Program-made: the position numbers and the translations under genes | The notes under the pieces: generated by a model | What the model was told of the DNA's origin: nothing | The model's database searches: none | Seen by the model: only the letters and a program-made list of their open reading frames with translations | Part shown: piece after piece, positions 40,061 to 50,400 of the stretch | How the letters are laid out: each line of letters begins with the position of its first letter | Numbering within the stretch: position 1 is the first letter of the stretch | NCBI RefSeq assembly: GCF_017792385.1 | Contig: NZ_CP051230.1 | Coordinates: forward strand, 1,178,001-1,242,000 | DNA: 64,000 nucleotides | Source: Hyphomonas sp. | GTDB lineage: Bacteria; Pseudomonadota; Alphaproteobacteria; Caulobacterales; Hyphomonadaceae | Direction of reading: 5' to 3'

Positions 40061-40786
40061 ATGGCGAGAGTAGCACTGGTTACGGGAGGCACGCGCGGGA
40101 TTGGTCGTGCCATCAGCGAAACGCTGAAAAACAAAGGATATACCGTTGCGGCGAATTTCGCCGGCAACCAGCAGGCTGCGGATGAATGCGCGCAGGAACT
40201 GGGCATCAAATGCTACAAGTTCGATGTGGCCGATTATGATGCGGTCACGGATGGCCTGGCGCAGATCGAGCAGGATTTGGGCCCCATCGACATCGTCGTG
40301 AACAATGCCGGCGTGACGCGGGACGCGCCCTTCCACAAGATGACACGCGAACAATGGCAACAGGTCATCGACATCGATCTGACCTCCGCCTTCAATGTGA
40401 CCCGGCAGGTCTGGGAAGGCATGCGCGAGCGCGGCTGGGGACGGATCATCAACATCTCGTCGATCAATGGCCAGAAGGGCCAGTTCGGCCAGGCAAACTA
40501 TTCCGCCGCGAAGGCCGGCCTGATCGGCTTCACCAAGGCGCTCGCCCAGGAAGGCGCCAAGAAGGGCATCACGGTCAATACGGTCTGCCCGGGCTATATA
40601 GATACGGAAATGGTGCAGGCGGTTCCGGAAAAGGTGCTGGAAGGCATCATCGCCACGATCCCCGTCGGCCGTCTTGGAAAGGCCGAGGAGATCGCGTCGA
40701 TGTGCGCCTATCTGTCCAGCGATGACGCCGCCTTCATCACCGGCGCCACGATGACAGTGAACGGCGCGCAATATATCGCAAGCTAG
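40061..40786 (+). CDS. phaB: Acetoacetyl-CoA reductase
   Basis: PhaB, an NADPH-dependent short-chain dehydrogenase, reduces acetoacetyl-CoA to 3-hydroxybutyryl-CoA, the monomer of PHB. The 241-residue protein shows VTGGTRGIGRAISETL, NNAGVTRDAPFHKMTREQW, the catalytic Ser in NISSINGQKGQFGQANYSAA, followed by YSAAKAG (Tyr and Lys). It is divergent from phaR. The phaA and phaC genes are not in this window. Its end overlaps the convergent dehydrogenase gene by 4 bases. Confidence 0.92.
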   Translation: MARVALVTGGTRGIGRAISETLKNKGYTVAANFAGNQQAADECAQELGIKCYKFDVADYDAVTDGLAQIEQDLGPIDIVVNNAGVTRDAPFHKMTREQWQQVIDIDLTSAFNVTRQVWEGMRERGWGRIINISSINGQKGQFGQANYSAAKAGLIGFTKALAQEGAKKGITVNTVCPGYIDTEMVQAVPEKVLEGIIATIPVGRLGKAEEIASMCAYLSSDDAAFITGATMTVNGAQYIAS

Positions 40787-41787
40787 ACACTCAGCGTGAT
40801 CTTGCCGAAATGCTGCTGGCTGGCCTGATGGGCAAAGGCGGCCGCGATGTCATCAAGCGGGAAATCCTTGTCCAGGACGGGCTTGATGCCATTGGCCTCG
40901 ATGGCGGCAATCATGTCTTCCTGGTGACGCCGTGACCCGACCGTGATTCCCGACACCGTGATGTTCATCGAGAACAGGGCCGCTGTCGGGACTTCCCCGG
41001 CAACACCAGTCAGCACACCGATCAGCGAAATATGCCCGGCCGGACGGCAGGCCGCGATGGACTGGGCCAGCGTGCCCGGCCCGCCGATCTCGACGACTTC
41101 GTCCACACCGCGCCCGCCGGTCAGCTTCTTCGCCGCCTTGCCCCAGTCGGGCGTGTCCTTGTAATTGATCACATGATCCGCGCCCAGGGCCTTGAGGCGT
41201 TCGAGCTTGGCATCGGAGGAGGATGTCGAGATCACGCGGCATCCCGCGGCCTTGGCAAATTGCAGCGCAAAGATCGAGACGCCGCCCGTGCCCTGGGTCA
41301 GCACCCAGTCGCCCGGCTTGACCTTCGCTTCGACCATCAAGGCCCGCCACGCGGTCAGCGCGGCACAGGGCAGGGTTGCCGCCTCGCGGTAGGAATAGCT
41401 GTCCGGCATGCGGGTGAAGGCCGTTTCGGGCGCGACGACCAGTTTCGCCCCGAACCCGTCAGCGCCATCGCCCGGCACCTTGTCGAAGCCGGCTGCCTCG
41501 ATCTCGCCCGACTGCCAGTTGGGGAAGAAGAGGGACAGCACGCGGTCGCCCTTGCCGAACCGGGTCACGCCGTCGCCGACCTCCAGCACCTCGCAGGCAC
41601 CGTCCGACATCGGAATGCGTCCGTCATCGGTGGGGATGCCCCCCATGACGACCACGAAATCATGATAGTTCAGGCTGCTGGCCCGGACCCGGACGAGAAT
41701 TTCTCCCGGACCGGGTTTCGGGTCCGGGCGTTCCTCGATGACGAGATTTCCCGGTCCTCCGGGCTTCTTGACGGCGGCGACTTTCAT
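40783..41787 (-). CDS. Zinc-independent alcohol dehydrogenase / quinone reductase-like (MDR)
   Basis: A 334-residue medium-chain dehydrogenase. It starts MKVAAVKKPGGPGNLVIEER, with RASSLNYHDFVVVMGG where the zinc Cys/His pair of true alcohol dehydrogenases is absent. Cofactor loop: TQGTGGVSIFALQFAKAAG. NAD(P)H quinone or enoyl reduction is likely. The C-terminus HFGKITLSV is the usual ending. Start at 41787 has GGAGG 9 bases upstream. The acyl-CoA synthetase gene lies upstream on the same strand, about 70 bases away. Confidence 0.85.
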   Translation of the reverse strand: MKVAAVKKPGGPGNLVIEERPDPKPGPGEILVRVRASSLNYHDFVVVMGGIPTDDGRIPMSDGACEVLEVGDGVTRFGKGDRVLSLFFPNWQSGEIEAAGFDKVPGDGADGFGAKLVVAPETAFTRMPDSYSYREAATLPCAALTAWRALMVEAKVKPGDWVLTQGTGGVSIFALQFAKAAGCRVISTSSSDAKLERLKALGADHVINYKDTPDWGKAAKKLTGGRGVDEVVEIGGPGTLAQSIAACRPAGHISLIGVLTGVAGEVPTAALFSMNITVSGITVGSRRHQEDMIAAIEANGIKPVLDKDFPLDDIAAAFAHQASQQHFGKITLSV

Positions 41788-41857
41788 TGTGGTTTCCTCC
41801 AGTGTTTTCCTGAAGGGACCTATGCCTCCGTTGGGGAAGTCAAGCGGGCCGGCGGGG

Positions 41858-43318
41858 TCAGGACGCGGTTTCCAGCCGCGCCGCGCGCAGGGCCTTGCGC
41901 CGCACCTTGCCGGCATCATCGCGAACCGGGTCTGGCACGAATTCGAAGCTTTTCGGGATCTTGTAGCGCACGAGATGCTCTGCCAGGTGGGCCGTCAGCG
42001 CGTCGTCCGGCACGGGCCCGTCCGGCCGGTCGATGATGGCATGCAGGCGCGCGCCCATATCCTCGTCCGGCAGGCCGATCACGGCCGAGGAGCGCACGCC
42101 GGGAAAGGCGTCGATGGCGGCCTCGACCTCGGCCGGATAGATATTGGCCCCGCCGGACAGGATCATGTCCGACAGCCGGTCGGTGAGATAGAGATAGCCG
42201 TCACCATCCATCCAGCCGAGATCGCCGAGGCTTTCCCAGCCGCCCTCGATGGATTTCGCTTCGGCGCCGATATAGCGATAGGTCGATCCCTGACCGGTCA
42301 GCGGCCGCAGGAAGACTTCCCCGACTGCGCCGGGCGGCAGCGTTTCGCCCGACTCGCCGACAATCCTGATCTCGCACGCCTCGACCGGACGGCCGACCGA
42401 GCCCTTGTGGTCCAGCCATTCATCGCCGCGGATCATGGTGGTGCCCTGCCCTTCGGTTCCGGCATACAATTCCCAGATCACCTCCGCCCCGAGCCAGTCG
42501 ATGAAGCATTCCTTCAGCCAGGCCGGACAGGGCGCGGCGAGGTGCCAGAGCGTCTTCAGGCAGGACAGGTCATATCGTGTACGGACCTCTTCCGGCAGGG
42601 CCCAGATGCGGCGCATCATGGTCGGCACCATGTAGACGATGTCGATCTGCAGGCGCTCGATCGTGGCCAGCGTCTTCTCGGCATCGAACCGGGTGGTGAT
42701 GGCGACCGTGCAGCCCCGGAACAGGGCGATCATGGCCCAGACAAAGGGCCCGTTATGGTAAAGCGGGCCGGGCACGAGCATGGCGCCCTGCTGCTGGATT
42801 TCGAGATAGGGAAGCTCCGTGTCCCACGCGGCCGGGGCGGCGGACACGATGAGTTTCGGACGCCCGGTGGAGCCGCCACTGGTCATCGCCTTCAGCGAGG
42901 CGGCCGTACGCTCCGGCAGGGGCGTGTCCGGCAGGGCGGGCTCTGGCGCAAAGCCTTCCGCGACGGAGGCGGCCTGCGCATAGGTGCCGGGCGCAACCCC
43001 GACGATCAGGGATGGTTTGCCAAGCTCGATGATCTGGTCGCGCTCATGTTTCGGGAGCTTCGCGGAAATCGGCTGGGGCGTCGCGCCGAGCTTCCACACG
43101 GCAAAGCAGGCCGCGAAGAATTCGATGCCATTGGGCAGGGCAATGGTGACGAAATCATCCTGCCGGACGCCCAGCGCCTGATAGGCCCGGGCGAGCCGGT
43201 TGGTGTGCGCGTCGAGCTGTGCCCAAGTGACCGCCTCGCCTTCATGGTCAATGGCAATACGGTCAGGCTGCTGGCCGGCCCAGTGGGCCAGGATGCGGGA
43301 CGTGGACAGGACGGGCAT
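41858..43318 (-). CDS. Acyl-CoA synthetase (AMP-forming)
   Basis: A 486-residue ANL-superfamily enzyme that activates a carboxylic acid with ATP and CoA. The P-loop-like A3 motif is SGGSTGRPKLIVS, A5 is ELYAGTEGQG, A7/A8 are LGDLGWMDGDGYLYLTDRLS and then DMILSGGANIYPAEVE, and the C-terminal catalytic lysine appears in DDAGKVRRKALRAAR. Chain length specificity cannot be assigned; resemblance to the bile-acid/steroid ligases is weak. It lies between a dehydrogenase and a lysophospholipase-like gene on the same strand, suggesting a lipid-degrading unit. Confidence 0.9.
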   Translation of the reverse strand: MPVLSTSRILAHWAGQQPDRIAIDHEGEAVTWAQLDAHTNRLARAYQALGVRQDDFVTIALPNGIEFFAACFAVWKLGATPQPISAKLPKHERDQIIELGKPSLIVGVAPGTYAQAASVAEGFAPEPALPDTPLPERTAASLKAMTSGGSTGRPKLIVSAAPAAWDTELPYLEIQQQGAMLVPGPLYHNGPFVWAMIALFRGCTVAITTRFDAEKTLATIERLQIDIVYMVPTMMRRIWALPEEVRTRYDLSCLKTLWHLAAPCPAWLKECFIDWLGAEVIWELYAGTEGQGTTMIRGDEWLDHKGSVGRPVEACEIRIVGESGETLPPGAVGEVFLRPLTGQGSTYRYIGAEAKSIEGGWESLGDLGWMDGDGYLYLTDRLSDMILSGGANIYPAEVEAAIDAFPGVRSSAVIGLPDEDMGARLHAIIDRPDGPVPDDALTAHLAEHLVRYKIPKSFEFVPDPVRDDAGKVRRKALRAARLETAS

Positions 43319-43345
43319 GGGGTTTCCTCATTCGGGTTTCTTTTT

Positions 43346-44299
43346 CTATATCCTTGCACGCTGCAGCAGGCGCTGAAATCCCTCCCAGAACTCTTTCCGG
43401 CGGTCTTCGGTCTCCATGAGGATTTCATGCATCGCGCCTTCGACGACCACATGTTCACAATCCGGCAGCCGGGCACAGATCTTCTCGTGCGCGGCATTGT
43501 CGACCAATTGTTCCTCTTCGGCCGAGGCCACAAAGACCGGGATCGTCACCTGGGCGAGCGTCTTCGGCTTGGTGAAGGTGTCGAGAATGTTCAGCGAGGC
43601 ACCGAGCCAGCCCCAGGTGACCGGCCCCAGTTCCAGATCGGGCCGGGCCTCGATCAGGTCGCGTTGCATCTGCCAGTGTTTCTTGTCGTGAGTGACGATA
43701 TTGGTCTCGAACGTTTCCGGCGGGCCGGGCTGGATCGCGTAATCGCCTGCGCGCCCGGTCGCCCGCATCGCCCAGACCAGGTAGCGCATGCCCAGGAAGC
43801 GCGACTTCAGGCCCCACATCGGGGCGCAAAAGGCGGCGGCATCCACCTTGACCAGGCCCTGCGAGATCGTGGCGAGCGCGATGGCCCCGCCCATCGAATG
43901 GGCCAGTGACACATGGGGCCGCGGCAGACGATCCTCCAGCTGCTCCAGCCCCCGGGCCAGCGCGCCCATGAAGGTCTCGAACCGGTCGATATGCCCCTTC
44001 TTCGTATCATCCAGCAGGCGTTCGGACAGTCCCTGCCCCGGCCAGTCAAGAATGACGACGGCAAATCCCATGGCCTGAAGCTCGCGCCCGACCTCGAAAT
44101 ATTTCTCGATGAATTCGGTCCGCCCGGGACAGACAATCACGGTGCCGCGGGGATCGGATTTTGACAGGGCCGGGGCCACACAGGCCCGGAGGTTCCGTCC
44201 GGCGCTGCCCTTGAACCAGACAATTTCCGCGCCCTGTGGCGGCGGGTTGCCGGGGATGAGGACGAAGGATTCGTCCGGAAGGTCTGAAGTGTCGGTCAT
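43346..44299 (-). CDS. Alpha/beta hydrolase, lysophospholipase-like
   Basis: A 317-residue serine hydrolase of the monoacylglycerol lipase / lysophospholipase L2 group. The start of the fold is GTVIVCPGRTEFIEKYFEVG, then VILDWPGQGLSERLL, and the nucleophile elbow SLAHSMGGAIALA with Ser in HSMGG. The acid is in VFVASAEEEQLVDN and the histidine in VEGAMHEILMETEDRRKEFW. Start at 44299 gives MTDTSDLPDES. It lies 27 bases upstream of the synthetase gene, same strand. Confidence 0.88.
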   Translation of the reverse strand: MTDTSDLPDESFVLIPGNPPPQGAEIVWFKGSAGRNLRACVAPALSKSDPRGTVIVCPGRTEFIEKYFEVGRELQAMGFAVVILDWPGQGLSERLLDDTKKGHIDRFETFMGALARGLEQLEDRLPRPHVSLAHSMGGAIALATISQGLVKVDAAAFCAPMWGLKSRFLGMRYLVWAMRATGRAGDYAIQPGPPETFETNIVTHDKKHWQMQRDLIEARPDLELGPVTWGWLGASLNILDTFTKPKTLAQVTIPVFVASAEEEQLVDNAAHEKICARLPDCEHVVVEGAMHEILMETEDRRKEFWEGFQRLLQRARI

Positions 44300-44314
44300 G
44301 CCGGGCCTGCAAAT

Positions 44315-44350
44315 GTAAAGAAGCCGCCCAAGGGTTCCCCGGACGGCTTC
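44315..44350 (-). terminator. Probable terminator after the SCP2 gene
   Basis: Arms 44320-44326 and 44344-44350 (GAAGCCG / CGGCTTC) form a 7-bp stem with a 17-base loop; CTTTACATTT follows on the minus strand. Moderate strength. It lies 25 bases downstream of the SCP2 stop, just ahead of the hydrolase gene. Confidence 0.55.
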
Positions 44351-44374
44351 AGAGATCAAGTTTGTTCCAGCGGA

Positions 44375-44677
44375 CTAGCTGAATTTCTTCATCAGGTTCT
44401 GCAGCTGCATGGCAACGGACATGTCGCCTTCAACTTTCAGCTTGCCCTGCATGAAGGCCATTGTCGGGTCCATGGCGCCTTCGGAAATCTTCACGAAGTC
44501 GTCCCAGTTGACCTTGATGGTTGCGTCGGCGTCGGAGTCCGAATTGTCGGCCTTGCCTGCAACACCGTCGATGAACAGCTTGCCGGCGTCACCGAAATCG
44601 AATTTCACCTTTTTCGTGAAGTCGCCGCCGGCCTCGACTGCGGAGTCGGCCTTGGACGTGAGTTCTGCGAGATCCAT
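44375..44677 (-). CDS. SCP2 sterol-binding domain protein
   Basis: A 100-residue protein that is a single SCP2 domain, a hydrophobic-ligand carrier of acyl chains. Features: MDLAELTSKADSAVEAGGDF, VKFDFGDAGKLFIDGVAG, and DATIKVNWDDFVKISEGAMD then PTMAFMQGKLKVEGDMSVAM, matching the SCP2 beta-sheet and final helix. Start at 44677 has AAGGAGG 6 bases upstream. It lies beside the acyl-CoA synthetase and hydrolase genes, fitting a fatty-acid pathway. Confidence 0.92.
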   Translation of the reverse strand: MDLAELTSKADSAVEAGGDFTKKVKFDFGDAGKLFIDGVAGKADNSDSDADATIKVNWDDFVKISEGAMDPTMAFMQGKLKVEGDMSVAMQLQNLMKKFS

Positions 44678-44850
44678 TGAATTCCTCCTTGAATGGACTT
44701 GAAGGGATAAAGCCGGGCCTTCCGCCATATTGCAAGCCTGTGAACCGCAGATTCCCTTGATTCAATTCAGTTGCAGGCCGGCTTCCGGAGATTGCTCGGA
44801 TTTTCAAATCAGCTTGACCTAGCGTAGCGGAAGCATGGAATTTGACCGGC

Positions 44851-46398
44851 ATGAGTTGGCAAAAATCGATCGAAGAATTGCGTCGCCGGGAGCGGCTGGC
44901 AGAGAAAATGGGCGGCGAGGAGCCGGTTTCACGGCAGCGCGGACGCGGCAAGCTGACTGTGCGCGAGCGGGTCGCCTTCCTGGCTGATCCGGGAAGTTTC
45001 CACGAGATCGGAAAGATCGCCGGCAAGGCAACCTACGGGCCGGATGACGACCTCGACAGTTTCATGCCGTCGAACTCAGTTATGGGACGGGCGACGCTGG
45101 ACGGGCGTTCCACCGTCATACTGGCCGATGATTTCACCGTGCGGGGCGGCGCGGCCGATGCCTCGATCTGGCAGAAGATGGTTCAGGCCATCAAGATGGC
45201 GGCGGAATACCGCCTGCCCCTGGTCCAGATGATTGATGGCACAGGCGGCGGCGGGTCGGTCAAGATGCTGGAGAAAGACCCGCGCACCTATATTCCCGAG
45301 ACGCCCGGCTGGAACGAGATCACGCATGGCCTGACACAAGTGCCCTTCGTTTCCCTGGCGCTTGGCCCCTGCGCCGGGATGGGCGCGGGCCGGGTCGCGG
45401 CCAGCCATTTCTCCGTCATGGTCAAGGACCTCAGTCAGGTGTTTGTGGCAGGCCCACCGGTTGCCATTGCACTGGGCGAGGATGTGACCAAGGAAGAATT
45501 GGGTGGCTGGAAGATCCAGGGGCAGAACGGCACGGTCGACAATGTGGTCGACACGGAAGCCGACGCTTTCGAGACGGCCCGCCGCTTCCTGTCCTACCTG
45601 CCTGCCTCCGTACACGAACTGCCTGCCCGCACGCCGGCGGCCGATTCTCCGGACCGGCGCGAGGAAAGCCTGCTGTCCATTGTGCCGACCGATGGCAAGA
45701 CCCCCTACAAGCCCCGCAAGATCGTCGACGCGGCGGTCGACCGGGGCAGCTTTTTCGAGATCGGCCATGATTGGGGCCGCGGCATTGTCTGTGGTTTTGC
45801 CCGGCTGGACGGGTATCCGGTCGGCATCCTGGCCGGCGACCCGTTCTTCCTGGACGGGGCCTGGACGGCCGATGTCTGTGACAAGGTCACCCGGCACATG
45901 GATCTCTGTTCGCAATTCCATCTGCCCGTCGTGCACTTTGTCGATTGCCCGGGCTTTGCCGTCGGCGTGAAAGCCGAGACGGCCGGCGTGACCCGCGCGG
46001 GCGTACGCGCCATGACGGCGATCTATCAGGCCGATGTGCCGGTCTGTTCTGTCGTGATCCGGAAAGCCTATGGCCTGGCCGGGTCTGCCATGATGAATCA
46101 GAGCCGGACAAAATGGCGCTATTGCTGGCCGAGCGGCGACTGGGGCAGCCTGCCCATGGCGGGCGGCATCGAGGCTGCCTTCCGCAAGGAACTGGCCGAA
46201 GCCGAAGACCCCGAAGCCCTGAAAGCCCAGCTCTACAAGAAATTCGACGCGATCCGGTCACCCTTCCGCACGGCAGAGTCTTTCTACGCGGAGGAAATCA
46301 TCGACCCGCGCGACACCCGCCCGCTGCTGGTTGATTTCATCCGGCATGCCTGGCGCACGCTGGAGCCGGGCGAGCGGCGCACGGGGTTCCGCCCCTGA
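44851..46398 (+). CDS. Acyl-CoA carboxylase, carboxyltransferase subunit
   Basis: The 515-residue protein is a carboxyltransferase of biotin-dependent acyl-CoA carboxylases (PccB/MccB-type), which moves CO2 from biotin to an acyl-CoA. It has RGKLTVRERVAFLADPGSFH, the acyl-CoA pocket sequence in MIDGTGGGGSVKMLEKD, and the C-terminal half GRGIVCGFARLDGYPVGILA and VDCPGFAVGVKAETAGVTRA. Propionyl- or methylcrotonyl-like substrates are possible; not resolved. ATG 44851 is used; the biotin-carboxylase subunit gene is not in the window. It is divergent from the SCP2 gene. Confidence 0.88.
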   Translation: MSWQKSIEELRRRERLAEKMGGEEPVSRQRGRGKLTVRERVAFLADPGSFHEIGKIAGKATYGPDDDLDSFMPSNSVMGRATLDGRSTVILADDFTVRGGAADASIWQKMVQAIKMAAEYRLPLVQMIDGTGGGGSVKMLEKDPRTYIPETPGWNEITHGLTQVPFVSLALGPCAGMGAGRVAASHFSVMVKDLSQVFVAGPPVAIALGEDVTKEELGGWKIQGQNGTVDNVVDTEADAFETARRFLSYLPASVHELPARTPAADSPDRREESLLSIVPTDGKTPYKPRKIVDAAVDRGSFFEIGHDWGRGIVCGFARLDGYPVGILAGDPFFLDGAWTADVCDKVTRHMDLCSQFHLPVVHFVDCPGFAVGVKAETAGVTRAGVRAMTAIYQADVPVCSVVIRKAYGLAGSAMMNQSRTKWRYCWPSGDWGSLPMAGGIEAAFRKELAEAEDPEALKAQLYKKFDAIRSPFRTAESFYAEEIIDPRDTRPLLVDFIRHAWRTLEPGERRTGFRP

Positions 46399-46475
46399 TC
46401 CCTGCCCGATTTCCATCGTGATCTTGCCATTTTGCCGGTTTCATGTGGAAGTCTGCCCGGACGTGGAGGGACCCG

Positions 46476-47363
46476 ATGAAACTCAAACTACCAACTATCG
46501 CCGCCGCCGTGCTGTTGCTGGCAGCCTGCGGCGGACCCGGAAGCGAATCCGTGGAGCGCTCTGTCATGACCGCGCCATCGCCCATGATGGAACAGGATAT
46601 GGCGATGGGCGAAGCCTATTCGAAATCCGGGGGCGGTGCGCCCGCCGAAGAAGCGGCGCGGCAATATATTGCCTATTCGCATTCCCTCGGCCTGCGCCTG
46701 CCGGTGAAACAGATCGAACCGGTCATGCAGGGGCATGTGGCCGCGTGCAATGCCGCTGGGCCCTCTGTCTGCATCGTGACAAATTCCTGGTTCAACACCT
46801 ATTCGGAAGACGAGGCCTCGGCATCCCTGCAATTGCGGGCCACGCCGGACTGGATTGAAACCTTCCTCAACGGGATCGACGAGGAAGCCGAGCGGGCCAA
46901 TGGCGAGGTCACCAACCGGCAGACCACGGCCGAAGACCTTACCGTTTCCATCATCGACACGGATGCCCGCCTGAACGCCCAGCAAACCCTGCAGAAACGT
47001 CTGGAGGAGTTGCTGGCCAATCGGGAAGGGGAGCTGGGAGACCTTCTGGCCACGGAACGTGAACTGGCCCGGGTCAATGGCGAAATAGATTCCCTGAAAT
47101 CGTCGCTCAAGGCCCTGATGATCCGCGTCGACATGAGTCAGCTGAGCATCAGTTACGAGACGAAACGAAATCCCGTCTCGCAGGGCGCCTTGTCGCCGGT
47201 TGCAAATGCGTTCGGAGATTTCTTCTATAATCTGTCACGTGCGCTGGCCGCCGTCATCACGGCCTTCGCGGGCGGCCTGCCCTGGCTGATCCTGATTGGC
47301 GTCTTCCTCTGGATCTGGCTGAAACTGATCTGGCCGCGGATACGCCGCAAGAAACCGGAATGA
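46476..47363 (+). CDS. DUF4349 lipoprotein
   Basis: A 295-residue protein with lipoprotein signal MKLKLPTIAAAVLLLAAC (Cys18), a middle DUF4349 domain (ASLQLRATPDWIETFLNGID, then a coiled-coil helix of TDARLNAQQTLQKRLEELLA and the RELARVNGEIDSLKSSLKAL heptads), and a C-terminal membrane helix LPWLILIGVFLWIWLKLIW followed by a basic tail. Two membrane attachments suggest it sits in the inner membrane, facing out. Start at 46476 has GGAGGG upstream. A perfect bidirectional terminator follows. Confidence 0.85.
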   Translation: MKLKLPTIAAAVLLLAACGGPGSESVERSVMTAPSPMMEQDMAMGEAYSKSGGGAPAEEAARQYIAYSHSLGLRLPVKQIEPVMQGHVAACNAAGPSVCIVTNSWFNTYSEDEASASLQLRATPDWIETFLNGIDEEAERANGEVTNRQTTAEDLTVSIIDTDARLNAQQTLQKRLEELLANREGELGDLLATERELARVNGEIDSLKSSLKALMIRVDMSQLSISYETKRNPVSQGALSPVANAFGDFFYNLSRALAAVITAFAGGLPWLILIGVFLWIWLKLIWPRIRRKKPE

Positions 47364-47369
47364 TGTGAA

Positions 47370-47399
47370 AAAAGCCCCCGGAGCGATCCGGGGGCTTTT
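47370..47399. terminator. Bidirectional terminator between DUF4349 gene and gltB
   Basis: Arms 47370-47382 and 47387-47399 (AAAAGCCCCCGGA / TCCGGGGGCTTTT) form a perfect 13-bp stem with a 4-base loop, with T runs in both directions. gltB stops a few bases to the right. Confidence 0.95.
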
Positions 47400-47403
47400 C
47401 TGA

Positions 47404-50400
47404 TCAGGCCTTGGCCGCCGCTTTCTTGCCCGCCTTGGGCTTCGCATCGCCCAGCAGGAGATGTGCGATCTCTTTCGGGACGATCATCAGGATGTCCTGG
47501 ACCGATGTGTCCCAATCCTCGAGGATGTCCTTCGCGCGCGGCGATTTGGTGCGCTTGAAATGTTCCTCGATCAGGGTGCGGGCCTCGGCGACATATTCTG
47601 CCTTCATGTCCGACAGGGGATACCAGTCGATCGCGTCCGGATTGGCCACGCGATCGAATTGCTTGTCCGGGTCCCAGATATAGGCCGTGCCGCCCGTCAT
47701 GCCGGCGCCGAAATTGTCGCCGACCGGTCCGAGGATCACGGCCTTGCCGCCGGTCATGTATTCGCAGCCATTGGCCCCGCAGCCTTCGATGACGGTGACT
47801 GCACCGGAATTGCGAACCGCAAAACGGACACCAGCGGTACCGGCCGCAAACAGCTTGCCCGCAGTCGCGCCATACAGGCAGGTATTGCCGATGATGGCAT
47901 CTCCGGCGCGGTGGCGCTCTTTCGGGCGGGGCGACACCACGATGGAGGCACCTGACAGGCCCTTGCCGACATAGTCATTGGCATCGCCGATCACTTCCAG
48001 CAGGAGGCCCTGGACCGAAAAGGCGCCCAGCGACTGACCAGCAGACCCTTCGAGGCGGATATGCAGGCGTCCTTCCGGCAGGGCCTGCATGCCGAACTTC
48101 CGCGTGATGGCAGAACTCGACCGTGCTCCGATGGCCCGCATCGTGTTCTGCACCCCATATTCGAGCTGCATCTTCTCACCGCGCTCGAAGAAGGGCTCGG
48201 CGTCGCGCAGGATCTGTGCATCAAGCGTGTCCGGCACCTCTTCCCGGCGGTTCGGCTGGTAGACGACCGGTGTTTCGGTGTCGACCTGAACGAGGAGCGG
48301 ATTGAGATCGAGATCGTCCAGATGGGTGGAACCGCGGCTGACCTGGGTCAGCAGATCCGTGCGGCCGATGGCCTCGTCCAGCGATTTCAGGCCGAGCGAG
48401 GCGAGGATTTCGCGCACGTCTTCGGCAATGAAACTCATCAGATTGACGACCTTCTCGGGAGAGCCGGTGAACCGGGCCCGCAGGGCTTCATCCTGAACGC
48501 ACACGCCGACCGGGCAGGTGTTCGAGTGGCACTGGCGCACCATGATGCACCCCATGGCCACGAGCGCGGCCGTGCCGATGCCGTATTCTTCCGCACCCAG
48601 CATGGCCGCGATGACGATGTCCCGGCCCGTGCGCAGGCCGCCATCGGTGCGCAGCGTGACCTTGTTGCGCAGATTGTTGAGCGACAGGATCTGGTGCCCT
48701 TCGGCCAGGCCGAGTTCCCAGGGCAGGCCGGCATATTTGATCGAGGTCTGCGGGCTGGCGCCTGTGCCGCCCACACCGCCGGCGATCAGGATGACGTCGG
48801 CCTTTGCCTTGGCCACACCGGCCGCCACCGTGCCGACGCCGGACTGGGCGACCAGTTTCACGCAGACCCGCGCATCGGGATTGATCTGTTTCAGATCATA
48901 GATCAGCTGGGCCAGATCCTCGATGGAATAGATGTCATGGTGGGGCGGCGGCGAGATCAGCGTCACACCGGGCGTGGCGTGGCGCAGTTTCGCGATCAGC
49001 TCCGTCACCTTGAAGCCGGGCAGCTGGCCCCCTTCCCCGGGCTTGGCACCCTGGGCGATCTTGATCTCGATCTCGCGGCACTGATTGAGATATTCCGCCG
49101 TCACACCGAAGCGGCCGGACGCGACCTGCTTGACGGCGGAGTTCATGTTGTCGCCATTGGGCAGCGGCCGGAACCGGGCGCGGTCTTCGCCGCCTTCCCC
49201 GGAAACCGACTTGGCGCCAATCCGGTTCATGGCGACGTTCAGCGTGCCATGCGCTTCAGGGCTGAGCGCACCGAGCGACATGCCGGGCGTGACGAAACGC
49301 TTGCGAATTTCGTTGATCGACTGGACGCTGGAGACCGGCACCGGCGCGCCGGCGGGCTTGAAGTCCAGAAGATCGCGCAGCTGGATCGGGTCCCGTCCGT
49401 GTACGGCTTCGACATATTTGCGATAGATCGAATAGTCGCCCCGGTCACAGGCTGCCTGAAGCGTATGGATCAAATTGCCGTCAAGAGCGTGTGGTTCTTC
49501 GGACGCACGCAGGCGATAGAAGCCACCGACTGGCAGGGAGACGACATCCTCGTCGAAGGCGGCTTCATGACGGACCAGCGCATTCTCTTCCAGACCGGCC
49601 AGGCCGAGGCCGGAAATCCGGCTGTTCATGCCGGGGAAATAATCCGCCACGAGCGCGCGCGACAGGCCGAGCGCCTCGAAATTGTACCCGCCGCGATAGG
49701 ACGAGATCACCGAGATGCCCATCTTGGACATGATCTTGAGCAGACCGGCCTCGATGGCCTTCTTGAAGTTCAGGACGCAGTCATTGAGCGACATGTCGCC
49801 GAACAGGCCGCGGGCTTGCCGGTCGGCGATGATGTCCTGCGCCAGATAGGCATTGACGCAAGTGGCACCCACGCCGACGAGAACGGCGAAATAATGCGTA
49901 TCAAGACATTCGGCAGACCGGACGGTGATCGAGCAGAAGGTCCGCAGGCCCTGGGCGACGAGGTGCGAGTGCACGGCGCCGGTTGCCAGGATCATAGGAA
50001 TGGCAATCTTGTCGGCCGATTGGTACTGATCGGTCAGGATGATGTGTTCGCGTCCTTCGCGGACCGCATCCTCGGCTTCCCGGCGGATCCGGCTGAGAGC
50101 ATCCTTCAGCGCCGTTCCGTCACCGGACGCAGCACTTTCCTCGAACGTACAGTCGATCTCTGCCGTACCGACGCCGAGCCGGTCAATCAGGCGGTCATAC
50201 ATGCCGTTCGTCAGCACGGGGCTTTCGAGGACGAAGACTTCCTGTTGCGACTTGTCCGTATCCAGCACGTTTCCGAGATTCTTGAACCGGGTCTTCAGGC
50301 TCATGACACGCTCTTCCCGCAGCGGGTCAACCGGCGGGTTGGTCACCTGGCTGAAATTCTGCCGGAAGAAATGGCTCATCGGGCGGTAGGAATAGGACAA

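Noticed and set aside
41738..43909. Long plus-strand frame of about 720 codons opposite the dehydrogenase, synthetase and hydrolase genes
   Set aside because: It crosses three well-supported minus-strand genes and is rich in Arg, Gly and His, a typical antisense artefact.
44842..44850. TTG start three codons upstream for the carboxyltransferase gene
   Set aside because: The ATG at 44851 gives MSWQKSIEELRRRE, the usual N-terminus; no Shine-Dalgarno sequence favours the TTG.
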